Below, piece after piece: positions 17,720 through 25,787 of a stretch of DNA of 64,000 bases (positions are counted from its first letter, which is position 1; every line of letters starts with the position of its first letter). Origin of the DNA: Pseudaquidulcibacter sp041917055 (lineage in GTDB: Bacteria; Pseudomonadota; Alphaproteobacteria; Caulobacterales; Aquidulcibacteraceae); contig JAYRYJ010000002.1 in assembly GCA_041917055.1 (NCBI GenBank), forward strand, positions 1 to 64,000, written 5' to 3'. Under the pieces are notes generated by a model. It saw only the letters and a list, made by a program, of their open reading frames with translations, ran no database searches and had not been told where the DNA came from. Both the position numbers and the translations under genes were made by a program.

Positions 17720-18193
17720 ATGGAAAAAATACCTATGACCGCAGAAGGCTATGCCTTAGTAGATGCGGAATTGAAAAAATTGAAAACGATTGAACGCCCT
17801 GCCGTTATTGCGGCTATTGCTGAGGCGCGCTCGCATGGCGATTTGTCCGAAAACGCCGAATATCACGCCGCTAAGGAACGTCAGTCTTTTATCGAAGGCC
17901 GCATTGCAGAGCTTGAGGATAAAATGGCGCGCGCCATGGTTATTGACGTAAAACAATTATCAGGCGCAAACATAAAATTCGGTGCAACCGTTAAAGTTCT
18001 TGACGAAGACACTGAAGAAGAAAACACCTATAAAATCGTCGGCGAAGATGAGGCCGATGTTAAAATGGGCAAAATCTCAATTGCCTCACCGATTGCCCGC
18101 GCCATGATTGGCAAAGAAACCGGCGACGTTGTTGAAGTAACAACGCCGTCCGGCATAAAAAGCCTCGAAATCTTGGACGTCGCATGGGTGTAA
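17720..18193 (+). CDS. greA: Transcription elongation factor GreA
   Basis: A 157-residue protein of the standard GreA length. The N-terminal coiled coil carries HGDLSENAEYHAAKERQ with Asp41 and Glu44, the tip residues that enter the RNA polymerase secondary channel to stimulate transcript cleavage. The C-terminal FKBP-like domain has FGATVKVLDEDTEEE and ARAMIGKETGDVVEV. It starts MEKIPMT, as is common for GreA. The gene follows carB by 47 bases, a frequent order in alphaproteobacteria. Confidence 0.97.
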   Translation: MEKIPMTAEGYALVDAELKKLKTIERPAVIAAIAEARSHGDLSENAEYHAAKERQSFIEGRIAELEDKMARAMVIDVKQLSGANIKFGATVKVLDEDTEEENTYKIVGEDEADVKMGKISIASPIARAMIGKETGDVVEVTTPSGIKSLEILDVAWV

Positions 18194-18195
18194 AA

Positions 18196-18373
18196 ATCCT
18201 TCCCCGTTCACGGGGAAGGTGGACCATGCGTAGCATGGTGGATGGGGGCGATTTCCGCAGGAATCGCTTTGCCGAAAGGCAAATTAAGAAGGTGAGATGG
18301 CCAATAAACGCGCCCCCTCCACCACGCTTCGCGCGGTCCCCCTCCCCCGCTCCCGTTGGTCGCAGGGGAGGAT
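18196..18373 (+). repeat. Palindromic intergenic element, copy 1
   Basis: About 178 bases filling the gap between greA and the ELM1 gene. The first hairpin is CCTTCCCCG-ttca-CGGGGAAGG just after the greA stop, then GGACCATGCG-tag-CATGGT, GATTTCCGCAGGAATC and GCCGAAAGGC in the centre, and CCTCCACCACGC...GCGGTCCCCCTCCCCC at the far end. The same architecture occurs at 60257-60461 and 62771-62969 in the other orientation. The last bases (GGGGAGG) serve as the ribosome site of the next gene. Confidence 0.9.
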
Positions 18374-18375
18374 AA

Positions 18376-19362
18376 ATGTCTGACAAACCCAAAATTTACG
18401 CAATTTCGGATGGGCGCGCAGGTATTGAGCGTCAGGCAGTGGCATTTGCGACTTTATTGGCGCGTGAATTGGGCGGCATTGTCGAAACCCATCGCCTCAA
18501 TCCAAAACTACCACAATTGTGGCTTCCGCCCGATTTATGGCCCGCACCGCTTCATGCCCTTCCAAAAGAGCAAAGGGAAATAGTTACTAATCCGCCCGAT
18601 ATATGGGTTGCAAATGGGCGACGATCCATTCCTTATTCGTTATTATTAAAAGAGAAGCACGCAAAAACCCTAATAATTCAAATCCAAGATCCTAAAATCG
18701 ATGCTGAACGCTTTGATTATGTCATCGCCCCAGCCCATGATTCAGTGAAAGGCAAAAATGTTTTTGAAACCATGGGCGGTTTGGTCTGGTATTCTGACGA
18801 ACAAATCGAAAAAGCGAAAGCGGATTTTCACCGTTTCAATTCCGAAAATCGGAAAAAGATTTTGGTGATTTTGGGTGGCGATTCTAAAACCCATAGGTTT
18901 TCAGCGGCGCGCGCAAACGAGATTATCAAACAATTGGAAAAATTCGACGGCAATCAGTTTGCATTTTGGATTACGGCTTCGCGCCGAACGCCCGAATATG
19001 TTGCCCTTAAGTTTCGCGAATTTGCGCAATCAAAAAACGGTTCATTCTTTGAGAGCACCGAAAAAGATGGTGAAAACCCTTATTTGAATTGGCTGATTAA
19101 TGCCGATTACGCTTTGATTACAGAAGATAGCGCCAATATGCTTGCTGACTGTGCCTTTTTTGAAAAGCCGATTCACTTATTGCGCCTTGAAGGTCAGTCA
19201 AAAAAATTCGACAATTTGCACAATTCTTTCATTCATAAAGGTGCAGCAATATGGTTTGATGGCGAATTGCATGAATTGAAATATGCGGCGATAAATTCCA
19301 TCGAAAATGTCGCAAAAACCATTGCAAAATCATACCAATGCGCCCAAAATACTTCGAAATAA
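18376..19362 (+). CDS. ELM1-family (mitochondrial fission ELM1-like, DUF1022) protein
   Basis: A 328-residue protein with the ELM1/DUF1022 pattern: an ISDGRAGIERQAVAFATLL start, a PDIWVANGRRS segment, QIQDPKIDAERFDYVIAPAHD, KILVILGGDSKTHRFS, and a C-terminal NADYALITEDSANMLADCAF. These proteins are GT-B-like in fold and are common in alphaproteobacteria; in plants the relative ELM1 takes part in mitochondrial division. The bacterial function is unknown, although a glycosyltransferase-like role has been suggested. Its ribosome site GGGGAGG (18365-18371) comes from the palindromic repeat. It is followed by trxB with a 16-base gap, so likely one operon. Confidence 0.85.
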   Translation: MSDKPKIYAISDGRAGIERQAVAFATLLARELGGIVETHRLNPKLPQLWLPPDLWPAPLHALPKEQREIVTNPPDIWVANGRRSIPYSLLLKEKHAKTLIIQIQDPKIDAERFDYVIAPAHDSVKGKNVFETMGGLVWYSDEQIEKAKADFHRFNSENRKKILVILGGDSKTHRFSAARANEIIKQLEKFDGNQFAFWITASRRTPEYVALKFREFAQSKNGSFFESTEKDGENPYLNWLINADYALITEDSANMLADCAFFEKPIHLLRLEGQSKKFDNLHNSFIHKGAAIWFDGELHELKYAAINSIENVAKTIAKSYQCAQNTSK

Positions 19363-19378
19363 TTTTTGAAGGTGGAAA

Positions 19379-20329
19379 TTGTCCCAAACAAAACATACAC
19401 AAGTTCTTATCATAGGTTCCGGACCTGCGGGCTATACTGCGGCGATTTATGCGGCGCGCGCATTGCGTGACCCGATATTGATTGAAGGGCCACAGCCCGG
19501 CGGGCAATTGACAATCACCACCGAAATCGAGAATTTCCCCGGCTTTGAACATGAAATCCAAGGGCCATGGCTTATGGAGCAAATGAAGGCGCAGGCCGCA
19601 AGAATGGGCACAGAAATCATTGCCGATTGGATTATGTCGGTCGATTTATCCGCCCGCCCCTTCAAGGCCGTGGGAGATAGCGGCACTGTCTATACCGCCG
19701 ATGCATTGATTATTTCGACAGGTGCACAGGCCAAATGGCTTGGCCTGCCGGAAGAACCATCATTGATGGGTTTTGGCCTCTCGGCATGTGCTACTTGTGA
19801 CGGTTTCTTTTATCGTGGCAAAGAAGTTGTGGTTGTCGGTGGCGGCAATACCGCAGTTGAAGAAGCGCTATTTTTAACCAATTTTGCCTCCAAGGTGACA
19901 TTAATTCATCGCCGCAATGAATTACGTGCCGAAAAAGTTATGCAAAATCGCCTTTTCAAAAACCCAAAAATTGAAATCATCTGGGACAGCGCAATAGAGG
20001 AAATTTTGGCAGAATCAGAACCGCGCGGCGTAACCGGCGTTCGTATCAAAAACCTAAAAACCAATGAAATAAGTAAAGTTTCGTGCGATGGAGTTTTTGT
20101 AGCCATTGGTCATGCGCCATCAACCGAATTATTCAAAGGCCAAATCGCCATTAAAGACAATGGCTATATTATTGTTGAGGCCGGAACTTCAAAAACCAAT
20201 ATTGAAGGTGTTTTTGCCTGTGGCGACGTTACTGATGAACATTACAGACAAGCGGTAACCGCTGCCGGAATGGGCTGTATGGCGGCATTAGATGCGGAAA
20301 AATATTTGGAAAGCATGGATAATGATTGA
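19379..20329 (+). CDS. trxB: Thioredoxin reductase
   Basis: A 316-residue FAD/NADPH enzyme with GSGPAG (13-18) for FAD, the redox pair Cys137-Ala-Thr-Cys140 (SACATCDGFF), VGGGNTAVEEA for NADPH and the closing GVFACGDVTDEHYRQAVTAAG. It reduces thioredoxin. Translation appears to start at TTG 19379, five bases after AAGGTGG, since no ATG or GTG fits. The end overlaps lysR by eight bases. Confidence 0.97.
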   Translation: MSQTKHTQVLIIGSGPAGYTAAIYAARALRDPILIEGPQPGGQLTITTEIENFPGFEHEIQGPWLMEQMKAQAARMGTEIIADWIMSVDLSARPFKAVGDSGTVYTADALIISTGAQAKWLGLPEEPSLMGFGLSACATCDGFFYRGKEVVVVGGGNTAVEEALFLTNFASKVTLIHRRNELRAEKVMQNRLFKNPKIEIIWDSAIEEILAESEPRGVTGVRIKNLKTNEISKVSCDGVFVAIGHAPSTELFKGQIAIKDNGYIIVEAGTSKTNIEGVFACGDVTDEHYRQAVTAAGMGCMAALDAEKYLESMDND

Positions 20330-21215
20330 TTGGGACAAATTACGCACTTTTCATGCCGCTGCTGATTCCGGCTCTTTAACTGCGGCGGCAGAAAAAGTCG
20401 GGCTTTCGCAATCGGCGGTGTCGCGCCAAATTGCCGCCCTAGAAGAAGATTTGGGCGTTCCTTTATTTCATCGCCATGCGCGCGGCCTTATCCTAACCGG
20501 CCCTGGAAAGGTTTTACAACAATCGACGGTGCAAATGGCAACGATTGCGGCGGTTGCCGAAAGCAATCTGAAAGATGCCCGTGAAAGACCGCAAGGCGAA
20601 TTATTAATCACCGCGCCTGTCGGCTTTGGCTCAACATGGCTTGCGCCACGCATGGGCGGATTTATGGACGCATATCCTGATGTTACTTTGCGCCTTATTC
20701 TTGATGACCGTGAATTGGACCTAACCACTTTGGAGGCCGAATGCGCGGTTCGTTTATGGCAAGCGACGCATGCCGATTTGATACAACGCAAATTATTCTC
20801 GGTAAAAACCTCATTATATGCATCACGCGATTATATTGCCGCCAATGGCGCGCCAAATCGCCTTTCAGATTTGGATTCGCACCGCATTATTGCATATGGC
20901 GCAAAAGAATCGGATGAAATGCGGGTGTTAGATTTTGCACTTACCATTGGTCGCGAGGGGCAAAAGCCGCGTGTGGCTGGCCTTTCTATCAATAATATTT
21001 CTGCCCTCGTAACATCTGTTGCGGCTGGCTTGGGAATTGGTGGTTTGCCTGATTATTTGGCGGCGATGCAACCCAACTTAGTGCGGATTTTGCCCGATTA
21101 CCCCGGCCCAGATTTGGACGTTTTCTTTATCTACCCTGCCGATTTACGCCGTTCAAAACGTATTGCAGCGTTTCGCCAATATTTAATTGACCAAGCAGCG
21201 AATTGGAAAAAATGA
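20322..21215 (+). CDS. LysR-family transcriptional regulator
   Basis: A 297-residue protein starting MIDWDKLRTFHAAADSGSLT at ATG 20322, eight bases inside trxB. The winged helix-turn-helix is clear (LTAAAEKVGLSQSAVSRQIA, then LEEDLGVPLFHRHARG) and is followed by the substrate-binding domain (LLITAPVGFGSTWLAPRMGGF to the end). Coupling to trxB suggests a role with it, possibly in redox response, but the target genes are not shown. The final 44 bases are duplicated 102 bases downstream around a palindromic insert, so the reading frame is intact despite the insertion. Confidence 0.93.
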   Translation: MIDWDKLRTFHAAADSGSLTAAAEKVGLSQSAVSRQIAALEEDLGVPLFHRHARGLILTGPGKVLQQSTVQMATIAAVAESNLKDARERPQGELLITAPVGFGSTWLAPRMGGFMDAYPDVTLRLILDDRELDLTTLEAECAVRLWQATHADLIQRKLFSVKTSLYASRDYIAANGAPNRLSDLDSHRIIAYGAKESDEMRVLDFALTIGREGQKPRVAGLSINNISALVTSVAAGLGIGGLPDYLAAMQPNLVRILPDYPGPDLDVFFIYPADLRRSKRIAAFRQYLIDQAANWKK

Positions 21216-21217
21216 TG
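21174..21217 (+). repeat. 44-bp direct repeat, copy 1 (end of lysR)
   Basis: Bases 21174-21217 (beginning CGCCAATATTTAATTGACC and ending AAAAAATGATG) recur exactly at 21320-21363. This copy encodes the last residues of the LysR protein and its stop codon. Between the copies lies a palindromic insert. Confidence 0.95.
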
Positions 21218-21225
21218 TCCTCCAA

Positions 21226-21312
21226 AGCCCCGCGAAACGATTTTTGTTTTGAAAATTTGCCGTGGCAAATTTGCTCTTCGCCTTATCCAAAAAATCAAGA
21301 TTTTTTGGGGCT
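21226..21312. mobile_element. Small palindromic insert between the 44-bp repeats
   Basis: An 87-base segment with inverted ends (AGCCCC at 21226-21231, GGGGCT at 21307-21312) and a perfect central inverted repeat, AAATTTGCC (21253-21261), GT, GGCAAATTT (21264-21272). The two halves are partly complementary, so single-stranded DNA or RNA would fold into a long hairpin. It carries no gene. Its position between identical flanks makes a miniature mobile or recombinogenic element likely; the family is not identified. Confidence 0.5.
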
Positions 21313-21319
21313 CATCGAC

Positions 21320-21363
21320 CGCCAATATTTAATTGACCAAGCAGCGAATTGGAAAAAATGATG
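21320..21363 (+). repeat. 44-bp direct repeat, copy 2 (start of the next gene)
   Basis: Exact second copy of 21174-21217. Here the terminal AAATGATG supplies the start codon of the following gene and the GGA that may serve as its ribosome site. Confidence 0.95.
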
Positions 21364-21876
21364 ATTAAGGGCGTTATTTTCTGCATTTCTTGCGGTATTT
21401 TTGCTTTTTCAGATTCCACCGCATTGGCACAAAATTCGCCTTGCAGTGCGCCTCAGTATTCGCAATTTGATTTTTGGGTCGGCGATTGGGAAGTCTATGG
21501 GGCAAAAGCGCCGGATAAAAAAATAGCGGATTCCAAAATCGAAAAACTATATCAAAATTGCGCCATTCGTGAGAATTGGATGCCGCTTAATGGACAATAC
21601 GGCGGCAGTTTAAATATTTATGTTCCGTCTGAAAATATTTGGCGACAATTTTGGGTCGATTCTTACGGTTCTTCGGTCGATTTCAAGGGCGGAATCAAAG
21701 ATGCAAAAATGGTGCTAGAAGGTATTTGGCCACAGCCAGGAAAACCTCAACAAATCACGCGAATGACCTATTCAAAATTGCCTGACGGTTCAGTTAGGCA
21801 ATTTGGCGAAACTTCAGATGATAATGGAAAAACATGGGCGTTTTCATTTGATTTTACCTATCGCAAGAAGAGATAG
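21361..21876 (+). CDS. Exported DUF1579-like protein
   Basis: A 171-residue protein with a signal peptide ending ALAQN. The mature part begins CSAPQYSQFDFWVGDWEVYG, a wording seen in exported DUF1579-like proteins that contain an FDFWxGxW motif, and continues with lipocalin-like strands (GGSLNIYVPSENIWRQFWVD). Function unknown; a small-molecule binding barrel is a fair guess. Three ATG-like starts are possible (TTG 21349, ATG 21358, ATG 21361); the last has the best distance from GGA (21351-21353). Before the insertion upstream, its start would have overlapped the lysR stop. Confidence 0.75.
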   Translation: MIKGVIFCISCGIFAFSDSTALAQNSPCSAPQYSQFDFWVGDWEVYGAKAPDKKIADSKIEKLYQNCAIRENWMPLNGQYGGSLNIYVPSENIWRQFWVDSYGSSVDFKGGIKDAKMVLEGIWPQPGKPQQITRMTYSKLPDGSVRQFGETSDDNGKTWAFSFDFTYRKKR

Positions 21877-22014
21877 TTTTTTGCACAAAACGCTATTTTT
21901 TTTTCACAGCTTTACATCGTGACAGATATTGACTTAAAACCCTGCGCCAATCCTGTACCATTTGAATGTCTGCCGCTCTGTTTGGAAAAATAGAATCAGA
22001 ATTGCGTCTAATTT

Positions 22015-22416
22015 TTAATAGCGCCCTAAGAATTGCATTTCAACTTCCGGTGAATCATTTGCGTCTGTCTCTATTTCCACCGATTGTTTAAACCCAACAT
22101 ACATGCATTTTTCGTTTGAAAATCCTGCATTGTCTTTTTTATCTATCCGAATTTTGGTGTCGCCACTTGAATTTGCATATCGACAGACTTTTAGCCAAAA
22201 TGGTGGCGCATCTTGATTGACAAGCGATTCCGGAAGATAGACTAAAATTGTAGTTCCGCCTCGTTTAAGTGTAAATTTATCCGGCGCGTTCCCAAAATTT
22301 TGAGCCCAAAATGGCGTCGGTTTATTGTTTCCATAGTTCGGTTTATCGTCTGCGATGCAAATACTTGAAGTAAATGCGCAAGCAATTATTATTAATGTGG
22401 TTTGAATTGTTCTCAT
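22015..22416 (-). CDS. Small exported protein of unknown function
   Basis: A 133-residue protein with a signal peptide ending SICIADD and a good ribosome site (GGGGGAC). The mature chain has two cysteines (WLKVCRYA and NEKCMYVGF) that could form a disulfide, and beta-rich stretches (TTILVYLPESL, VEIETDANDS). I do not recognise a family. It is divergent from mmcB. Confidence 0.7.
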   Translation of the reverse strand: MRTIQTTLIIIACAFTSSICIADDKPNYGNNKPTPFWAQNFGNAPDKFTLKRGGTTILVYLPESLVNQDAPPFWLKVCRYANSSGDTKIRIDKKDNAGFSNEKCMYVGFKQSVEIETDANDSPEVEMQFLGRY

Positions 22417-22546
22417 TCTGTCCCCCTCTTTGCGCTTTCACAATCATATAATTATTAGTCATGCCTCTAATCAACTTTACAGAAATTATCAGTGCGATAA
22501 ACCCATAACGACCAAAAATGTCATCAGATTGTGGCAATTTCAAGAA

Positions 22547-22969
22547 ATGAAAGATTTAAGACCGACATTAACCACACAAATAACCAAAGGCGCAAAACAG
22601 GCCTTAATTGACCTTGGATATGCCGCGATTTGTGAATTTACGCTTAAAATTGGGCGACGCGCTGATTTATGTGGCATTAGCGATAAGGGCGAAATCATAA
22701 TTCTTGAAGTGAAATCGGGGCCCGAAGATTTTCGCGCCGACAATAAATGGCATGAATATAGCGATTATTGCGATATTTTTTATTTCGCAATCGGTCGCGA
22801 TTTTCCAATTGAAATTCTACCGCCCCATATTGGCGTTTTCATTTGCGATGAATGGGGTGGTGAGATTATAAGGAAATCAGAGGTTTCTCCATTGAATGCG
22901 GCGCGCCGAAAATCCGTAATCCTTCAATTTGCACGGCAGGCAGCACAGAAAAATATGGTTTTCGAATAG
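22547..22969 (+). CDS. mmcB: MmcB-family DNA repair protein
   Basis: A 140-residue protein; the start at MKDLRPTL (22547) is chosen because that is where similarity to MmcB/DUF1052 proteins begins, although an open frame extends upstream to 22430. Signatures: IGRRADLCGI, then IIILEVKSGPEDFRADNKWHEYSDYCD and FPIEILPPHIGVFICDEWGGEI. The Asp...Glu-Val-Lys arrangement is that of PD-(D/E)XK nucleases. In Caulobacter MmcB belongs to the mitomycin-C damage response. It is followed after nine bases by the dehalogenase gene on the same strand. Confidence 0.88.
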   Translation: MKDLRPTLTTQITKGAKQALIDLGYAAICEFTLKIGRRADLCGISDKGEIIILEVKSGPEDFRADNKWHEYSDYCDIFYFAIGRDFPIEILPPHIGVFICDEWGGEIIRKSEVSPLNAARRKSVILQFARQAAQKNMVFE

Positions 22970-22978
22970 GGGCGCGAC

Positions 22979-23653
22979 ATGTCACTACAAAACAAACGAA
23001 TTTTGGTAACGCAATGCGATGATTTTATGGGGCCCGCAATTTGCGAAACCCTTTTAGAAAAAGGCGCAGATGTCGTTGCCGATAAAACGATTTTACGAGA
23101 CCCTGAGGCCGCCGCCGAAATCGTAAAGAATGCCGGCGAAATCGATGCAATTATCATTAATTTGGCGATGAATGCACCCTCAACGCCTTTGGGCGAAGTA
23201 AATGAAAGCGAATGGCGCGATTTATTTGCGATTATGGTCGATCCTTTGCCGCGTTTGGTTGCGGCGGTAATTCCGGTTTTTAAGGCGCGTGGTGGCGGGA
23301 AAATTATTGTCGTCGGCAGTGCGTCTGCATTGCGTGGAATGGCCTTTCGCTCATCTTATAGTGCCGCGCGCGGTGCGCAATTGGCCTTTGTTCAAGCGGC
23401 TGGCGTCGAATTAGCGCGAATGAATATACAGATTAATGCGATCGCGCAAAACTTTGTCGAAAACCCGACCTATTTCCCAAAAGAAGTGCAAGAAAATCCG
23501 GCCTTTCAAGAAAGACTTAAGCGCGAAGTTCCATTGGGGCGATTGGTAAGTGCAAAGGAAGACGCAAGTTTTGTCGCCTATCTTTGCAGCGACGAGGCAT
23601 CATGCTTTGTCGGCCAAGTTTTCCCAATTTCCGGCGGTTGGGCGGTGCGATAG
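22979..23653 (+). CDS. Probable halohydrin dehalogenase (SDR-derived)
   Basis: A 224-residue member of the short-chain dehydrogenase superfamily that lacks the usual features of an NAD(P) enzyme. The glycine motif is replaced by T11-QCDD-F16-M-G18, which is the T-X4-F-X-G signature of halohydrin dehalogenases (halide pocket). The catalytic set is S114-X12-Y127-X3-R131, with Arg where true dehydrogenases have Lys. The loop NPTYFPKEVQENPAF and the GQVFPISGGW ending also resemble HheC-type enzymes. Such enzymes convert vicinal haloalcohols to epoxides, releasing halide. Both signatures being met makes the call strong, but activity is untested. It ends six bases from the convergent Sel1 gene. Confidence 0.82.
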   Translation: MSLQNKRILVTQCDDFMGPAICETLLEKGADVVADKTILRDPEAAAEIVKNAGEIDAIIINLAMNAPSTPLGEVNESEWRDLFAIMVDPLPRLVAAVIPVFKARGGGKIIVVGSASALRGMAFRSSYSAARGAQLAFVQAAGVELARMNIQINAIAQNFVENPTYFPKEVQENPAFQERLKREVPLGRLVSAKEDASFVAYLCSDEASCFVGQVFPISGGWAVR

Positions 23654-23659
23654 CGAAAA

Positions 23660-25294
23660 TCAAGTATCAACGCAATTATTCAAGCCATTTCGCGGGTCGC
23701 AAGTTGCGCCTACTATTTCTTGCAGGATATTACGCGCGGTTTCGCCGATTTCACCTTCATCTTGTCCGGCCTTTATTAAATATTGCAGCCCGTCTTTTTG
23801 GTGACCCCCGCCATCTTCACCCATTATCAGGGCCAAGCCATAGGACAATTGACCACCGGCATAGCCACGGTCGGCTGATTTTTTAAGCCACTCAAGTGCT
23901 TTTGCTTTAACTGCCGGGGTTTTTGAATTCTGTAACAAATGATCGCCAAGGATTTGCATTGCATAAGGGCTTCCTTGATTGGCGGCTTTGTTCAAAAGCG
24001 CGATTGCTTCTTCTTCGTCTTTACGCAATAATTCGCCATCAAGCAGCAATAATGCCTTTAAAGTCATGGCAAAAGAATGCTGATGCGAGGCGGCATAATC
24101 TAAGAGTTCCAAGCCTTCGTCAATTGACACTTGGTGTTCTTTGTCTTCAAGCAAAATACTTGCGAGCGACGTGCGCGCTTCATTATTATCTAGTGCGATT
24201 GCCATTCGATAATAGGCTTTTGCCTTGGCAATATCTTTGGGAACTTTTTCGCCGTTTTCATAAAGCGCGGCGAGGTCAAGCATCGCGGTAATATCGTTGA
24301 ATTTTGTCGCTTTTTCCAAAATTTCAAGCGCGGAATTTAAGTCATCTTTAGTGGGTTTACCCTCAAGCAACGCATCAACATAATATGACATTGCATCGGA
24401 ATCACCGAGTTCATAGGCTTTCTTATACCATGTCATTGCTGCCTTTGAATCTTTTGATGTGCCATAGCCTTTTTCAAGAAAAATACCATAATCGACCATA
24501 GCTTCCGGCACGCCTTCAAGAGCCGATGATTTGACCAATTCAAGCCCCTTGGCCTCGTCCTTTGGAACTAATTCGCCGCGCACATAAATTGTCGCCATTG
24601 CCGAAATTGCACCGACGTCTTTTAATTCAACGCCTTTTTGCAATAATTCCAGCCCAAGTTTTTCATTCTTTGGAACCTGATTACCGGTCAAATAGAGATT
24701 GGCAAGCGCAGCATAAGCGGCTGGAAGACCGCCGTCTTTAACCCGTTTAAGCCGTGCAACACCGTCCTTAACGTCCAAATCTGTGCCTTTACCATCTAAT
24801 TTCGCATAACCGACATAAAGGCCGCCGAATAAATTTCCCTCTTGATCTGCCTTCGCAAACAAATCATAAGCGCGTTTTTGGTCGAGTTTTCCGCCCGAAC
24901 CATTTATGAACCCTTCACCATAATTGATATGGGCATAACTTAGGCCCAAATCCGATGAGTTCTTGAAATATTCATGTGCTTTAAACGGGTTGCGTTCGAC
25001 CTCCAAACCCATTCTATAACAGATACCCAATAATAGATTGGCGATTGCATCTTCTTTTAGTGCCGCTGCTTCTAATGCTGTCTTTTGTTTGCAGCCACCA
25101 GCTTTTTTGATTACGTCCCAATCATAAAGCGTGTCAAAATCCTTTGCCGCCAAACGCCATTTTGAGGTTTGCGCCGCGATTTTCTCTTTTGAGAGCGGTG
25201 CTAAACCCTCCGCCAGTGCAATGCTATTCATTCCCGACAATGCGGCGATAATTGCAAATATGGAAAGGCTAGAGTTTTTGACGCGCAATTTCAT
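23660..25294 (-). CDS. Exported Sel1-repeat (TPR-like) protein
   Basis: A 544-residue protein; the start at 25294 follows GAGGAC and gives a signal peptide ending ALAEG. From about residue 55 on there are at least ten Sel1-like repeats of ~36 residues, such as GYGTSKDSKAAMTWYKKAYE, GEKVPKDIAKAKAYYRMAIA and SADRGYAGGQLSYGLALIMG. Sel1 repeats form alpha-solenoids that mediate protein binding. A periplasmic adaptor is likely; the partner is unknown. Six-base gap to the convergent dehalogenase gene. Confidence 0.85.
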   Translation of the reverse strand: MKLRVKNSSLSIFAIIAALSGMNSIALAEGLAPLSKEKIAAQTSKWRLAAKDFDTLYDWDVIKKAGGCKQKTALEAAALKEDAIANLLLGICYRMGLEVERNPFKAHEYFKNSSDLGLSYAHINYGEGFINGSGGKLDQKRAYDLFAKADQEGNLFGGLYVGYAKLDGKGTDLDVKDGVARLKRVKDGGLPAAYAALANLYLTGNQVPKNEKLGLELLQKGVELKDVGAISAMATIYVRGELVPKDEAKGLELVKSSALEGVPEAMVDYGIFLEKGYGTSKDSKAAMTWYKKAYELGDSDAMSYYVDALLEGKPTKDDLNSALEILEKATKFNDITAMLDLAALYENGEKVPKDIAKAKAYYRMAIALDNNEARTSLASILLEDKEHQVSIDEGLELLDYAASHQHSFAMTLKALLLLDGELLRKDEEEAIALLNKAANQGSPYAMQILGDHLLQNSKTPAVKAKALEWLKKSADRGYAGGQLSYGLALIMGEDGGGHQKDGLQYLIKAGQDEGEIGETARNILQEIVGATCDPRNGLNNCVDT

Positions 25295-25494
25295 TAGTGT
25301 CCTCAAAGAATTGATTTCTAAGCTGGGATTTTGGCAAGAATTTGTCAAGTTGATAATGTTTCATGTTCACCCGTGACGAGCGGCAAAAATATTCCTTGGT
25401 GCAAATCCCGCTTGAATTAAATTCACCAATATATAAGAGGGCATATTCCAAATTTGGGGCCATCAAACCGTGGCTCTTGGATTGAATGGTAGAT

Positions 25495-25584
25495 GGGCAG
25501 GTGGCCGAGTGGTTGAAGGCGCACGCCTGGAACGCGTGTATGGGTGCAAGTCCATCGAGGGTTCGAATCCCTCTCTGTCCGCCA
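25495..25584 (+). tRNA. tRNA-Ser (anticodon GGA)
   Basis: A 90-base tRNA with CCA encoded. The acceptor GGGCAGG pairs with TCTGTCC (two G.T), followed by discriminator G. The anticodon stem CACGC/GCGTG encloses loop CTGGAAC, giving anticodon GGA. A long variable arm (type II) and the T arm GAGGG-TTCGAAT-CCCTC are present. Reads UCC and UCU codons. The long A+T-rich gene just downstream suggests that its 3' end may have been an integration site. Confidence 0.97.
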
Positions 25585-25787
25585 TTTATTTGTTGTAAGT
25601 TTTTGATTTTATTTAATTAATCAAAAATCCATTTCACTCCTTACCCATATTTTTGCCCATATTAACTCTCTTCGACAATAAAACTGTAAATCGCGCTACG
25701 CCCAATAATAAATCGAAACAAACATTGATTGACTTTAGCTTGAATCTTTTCAAAACTATTCGCGCCTATAAATAGCGAGAACTAGTT

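Noticed and set aside
22430..22546. N-terminal extension of the MmcB protein
   Set aside because: The extra 39 residues have no similarity to MmcB proteins and no ribosome site; the family begins at the methionine at 22547.
22979..23653. Ordinary NAD(P)-dependent short-chain dehydrogenase
   Set aside because: The glycine-rich cofactor motif is absent and the catalytic Lys is Arg; halohydrin dehalogenase signatures fit better.
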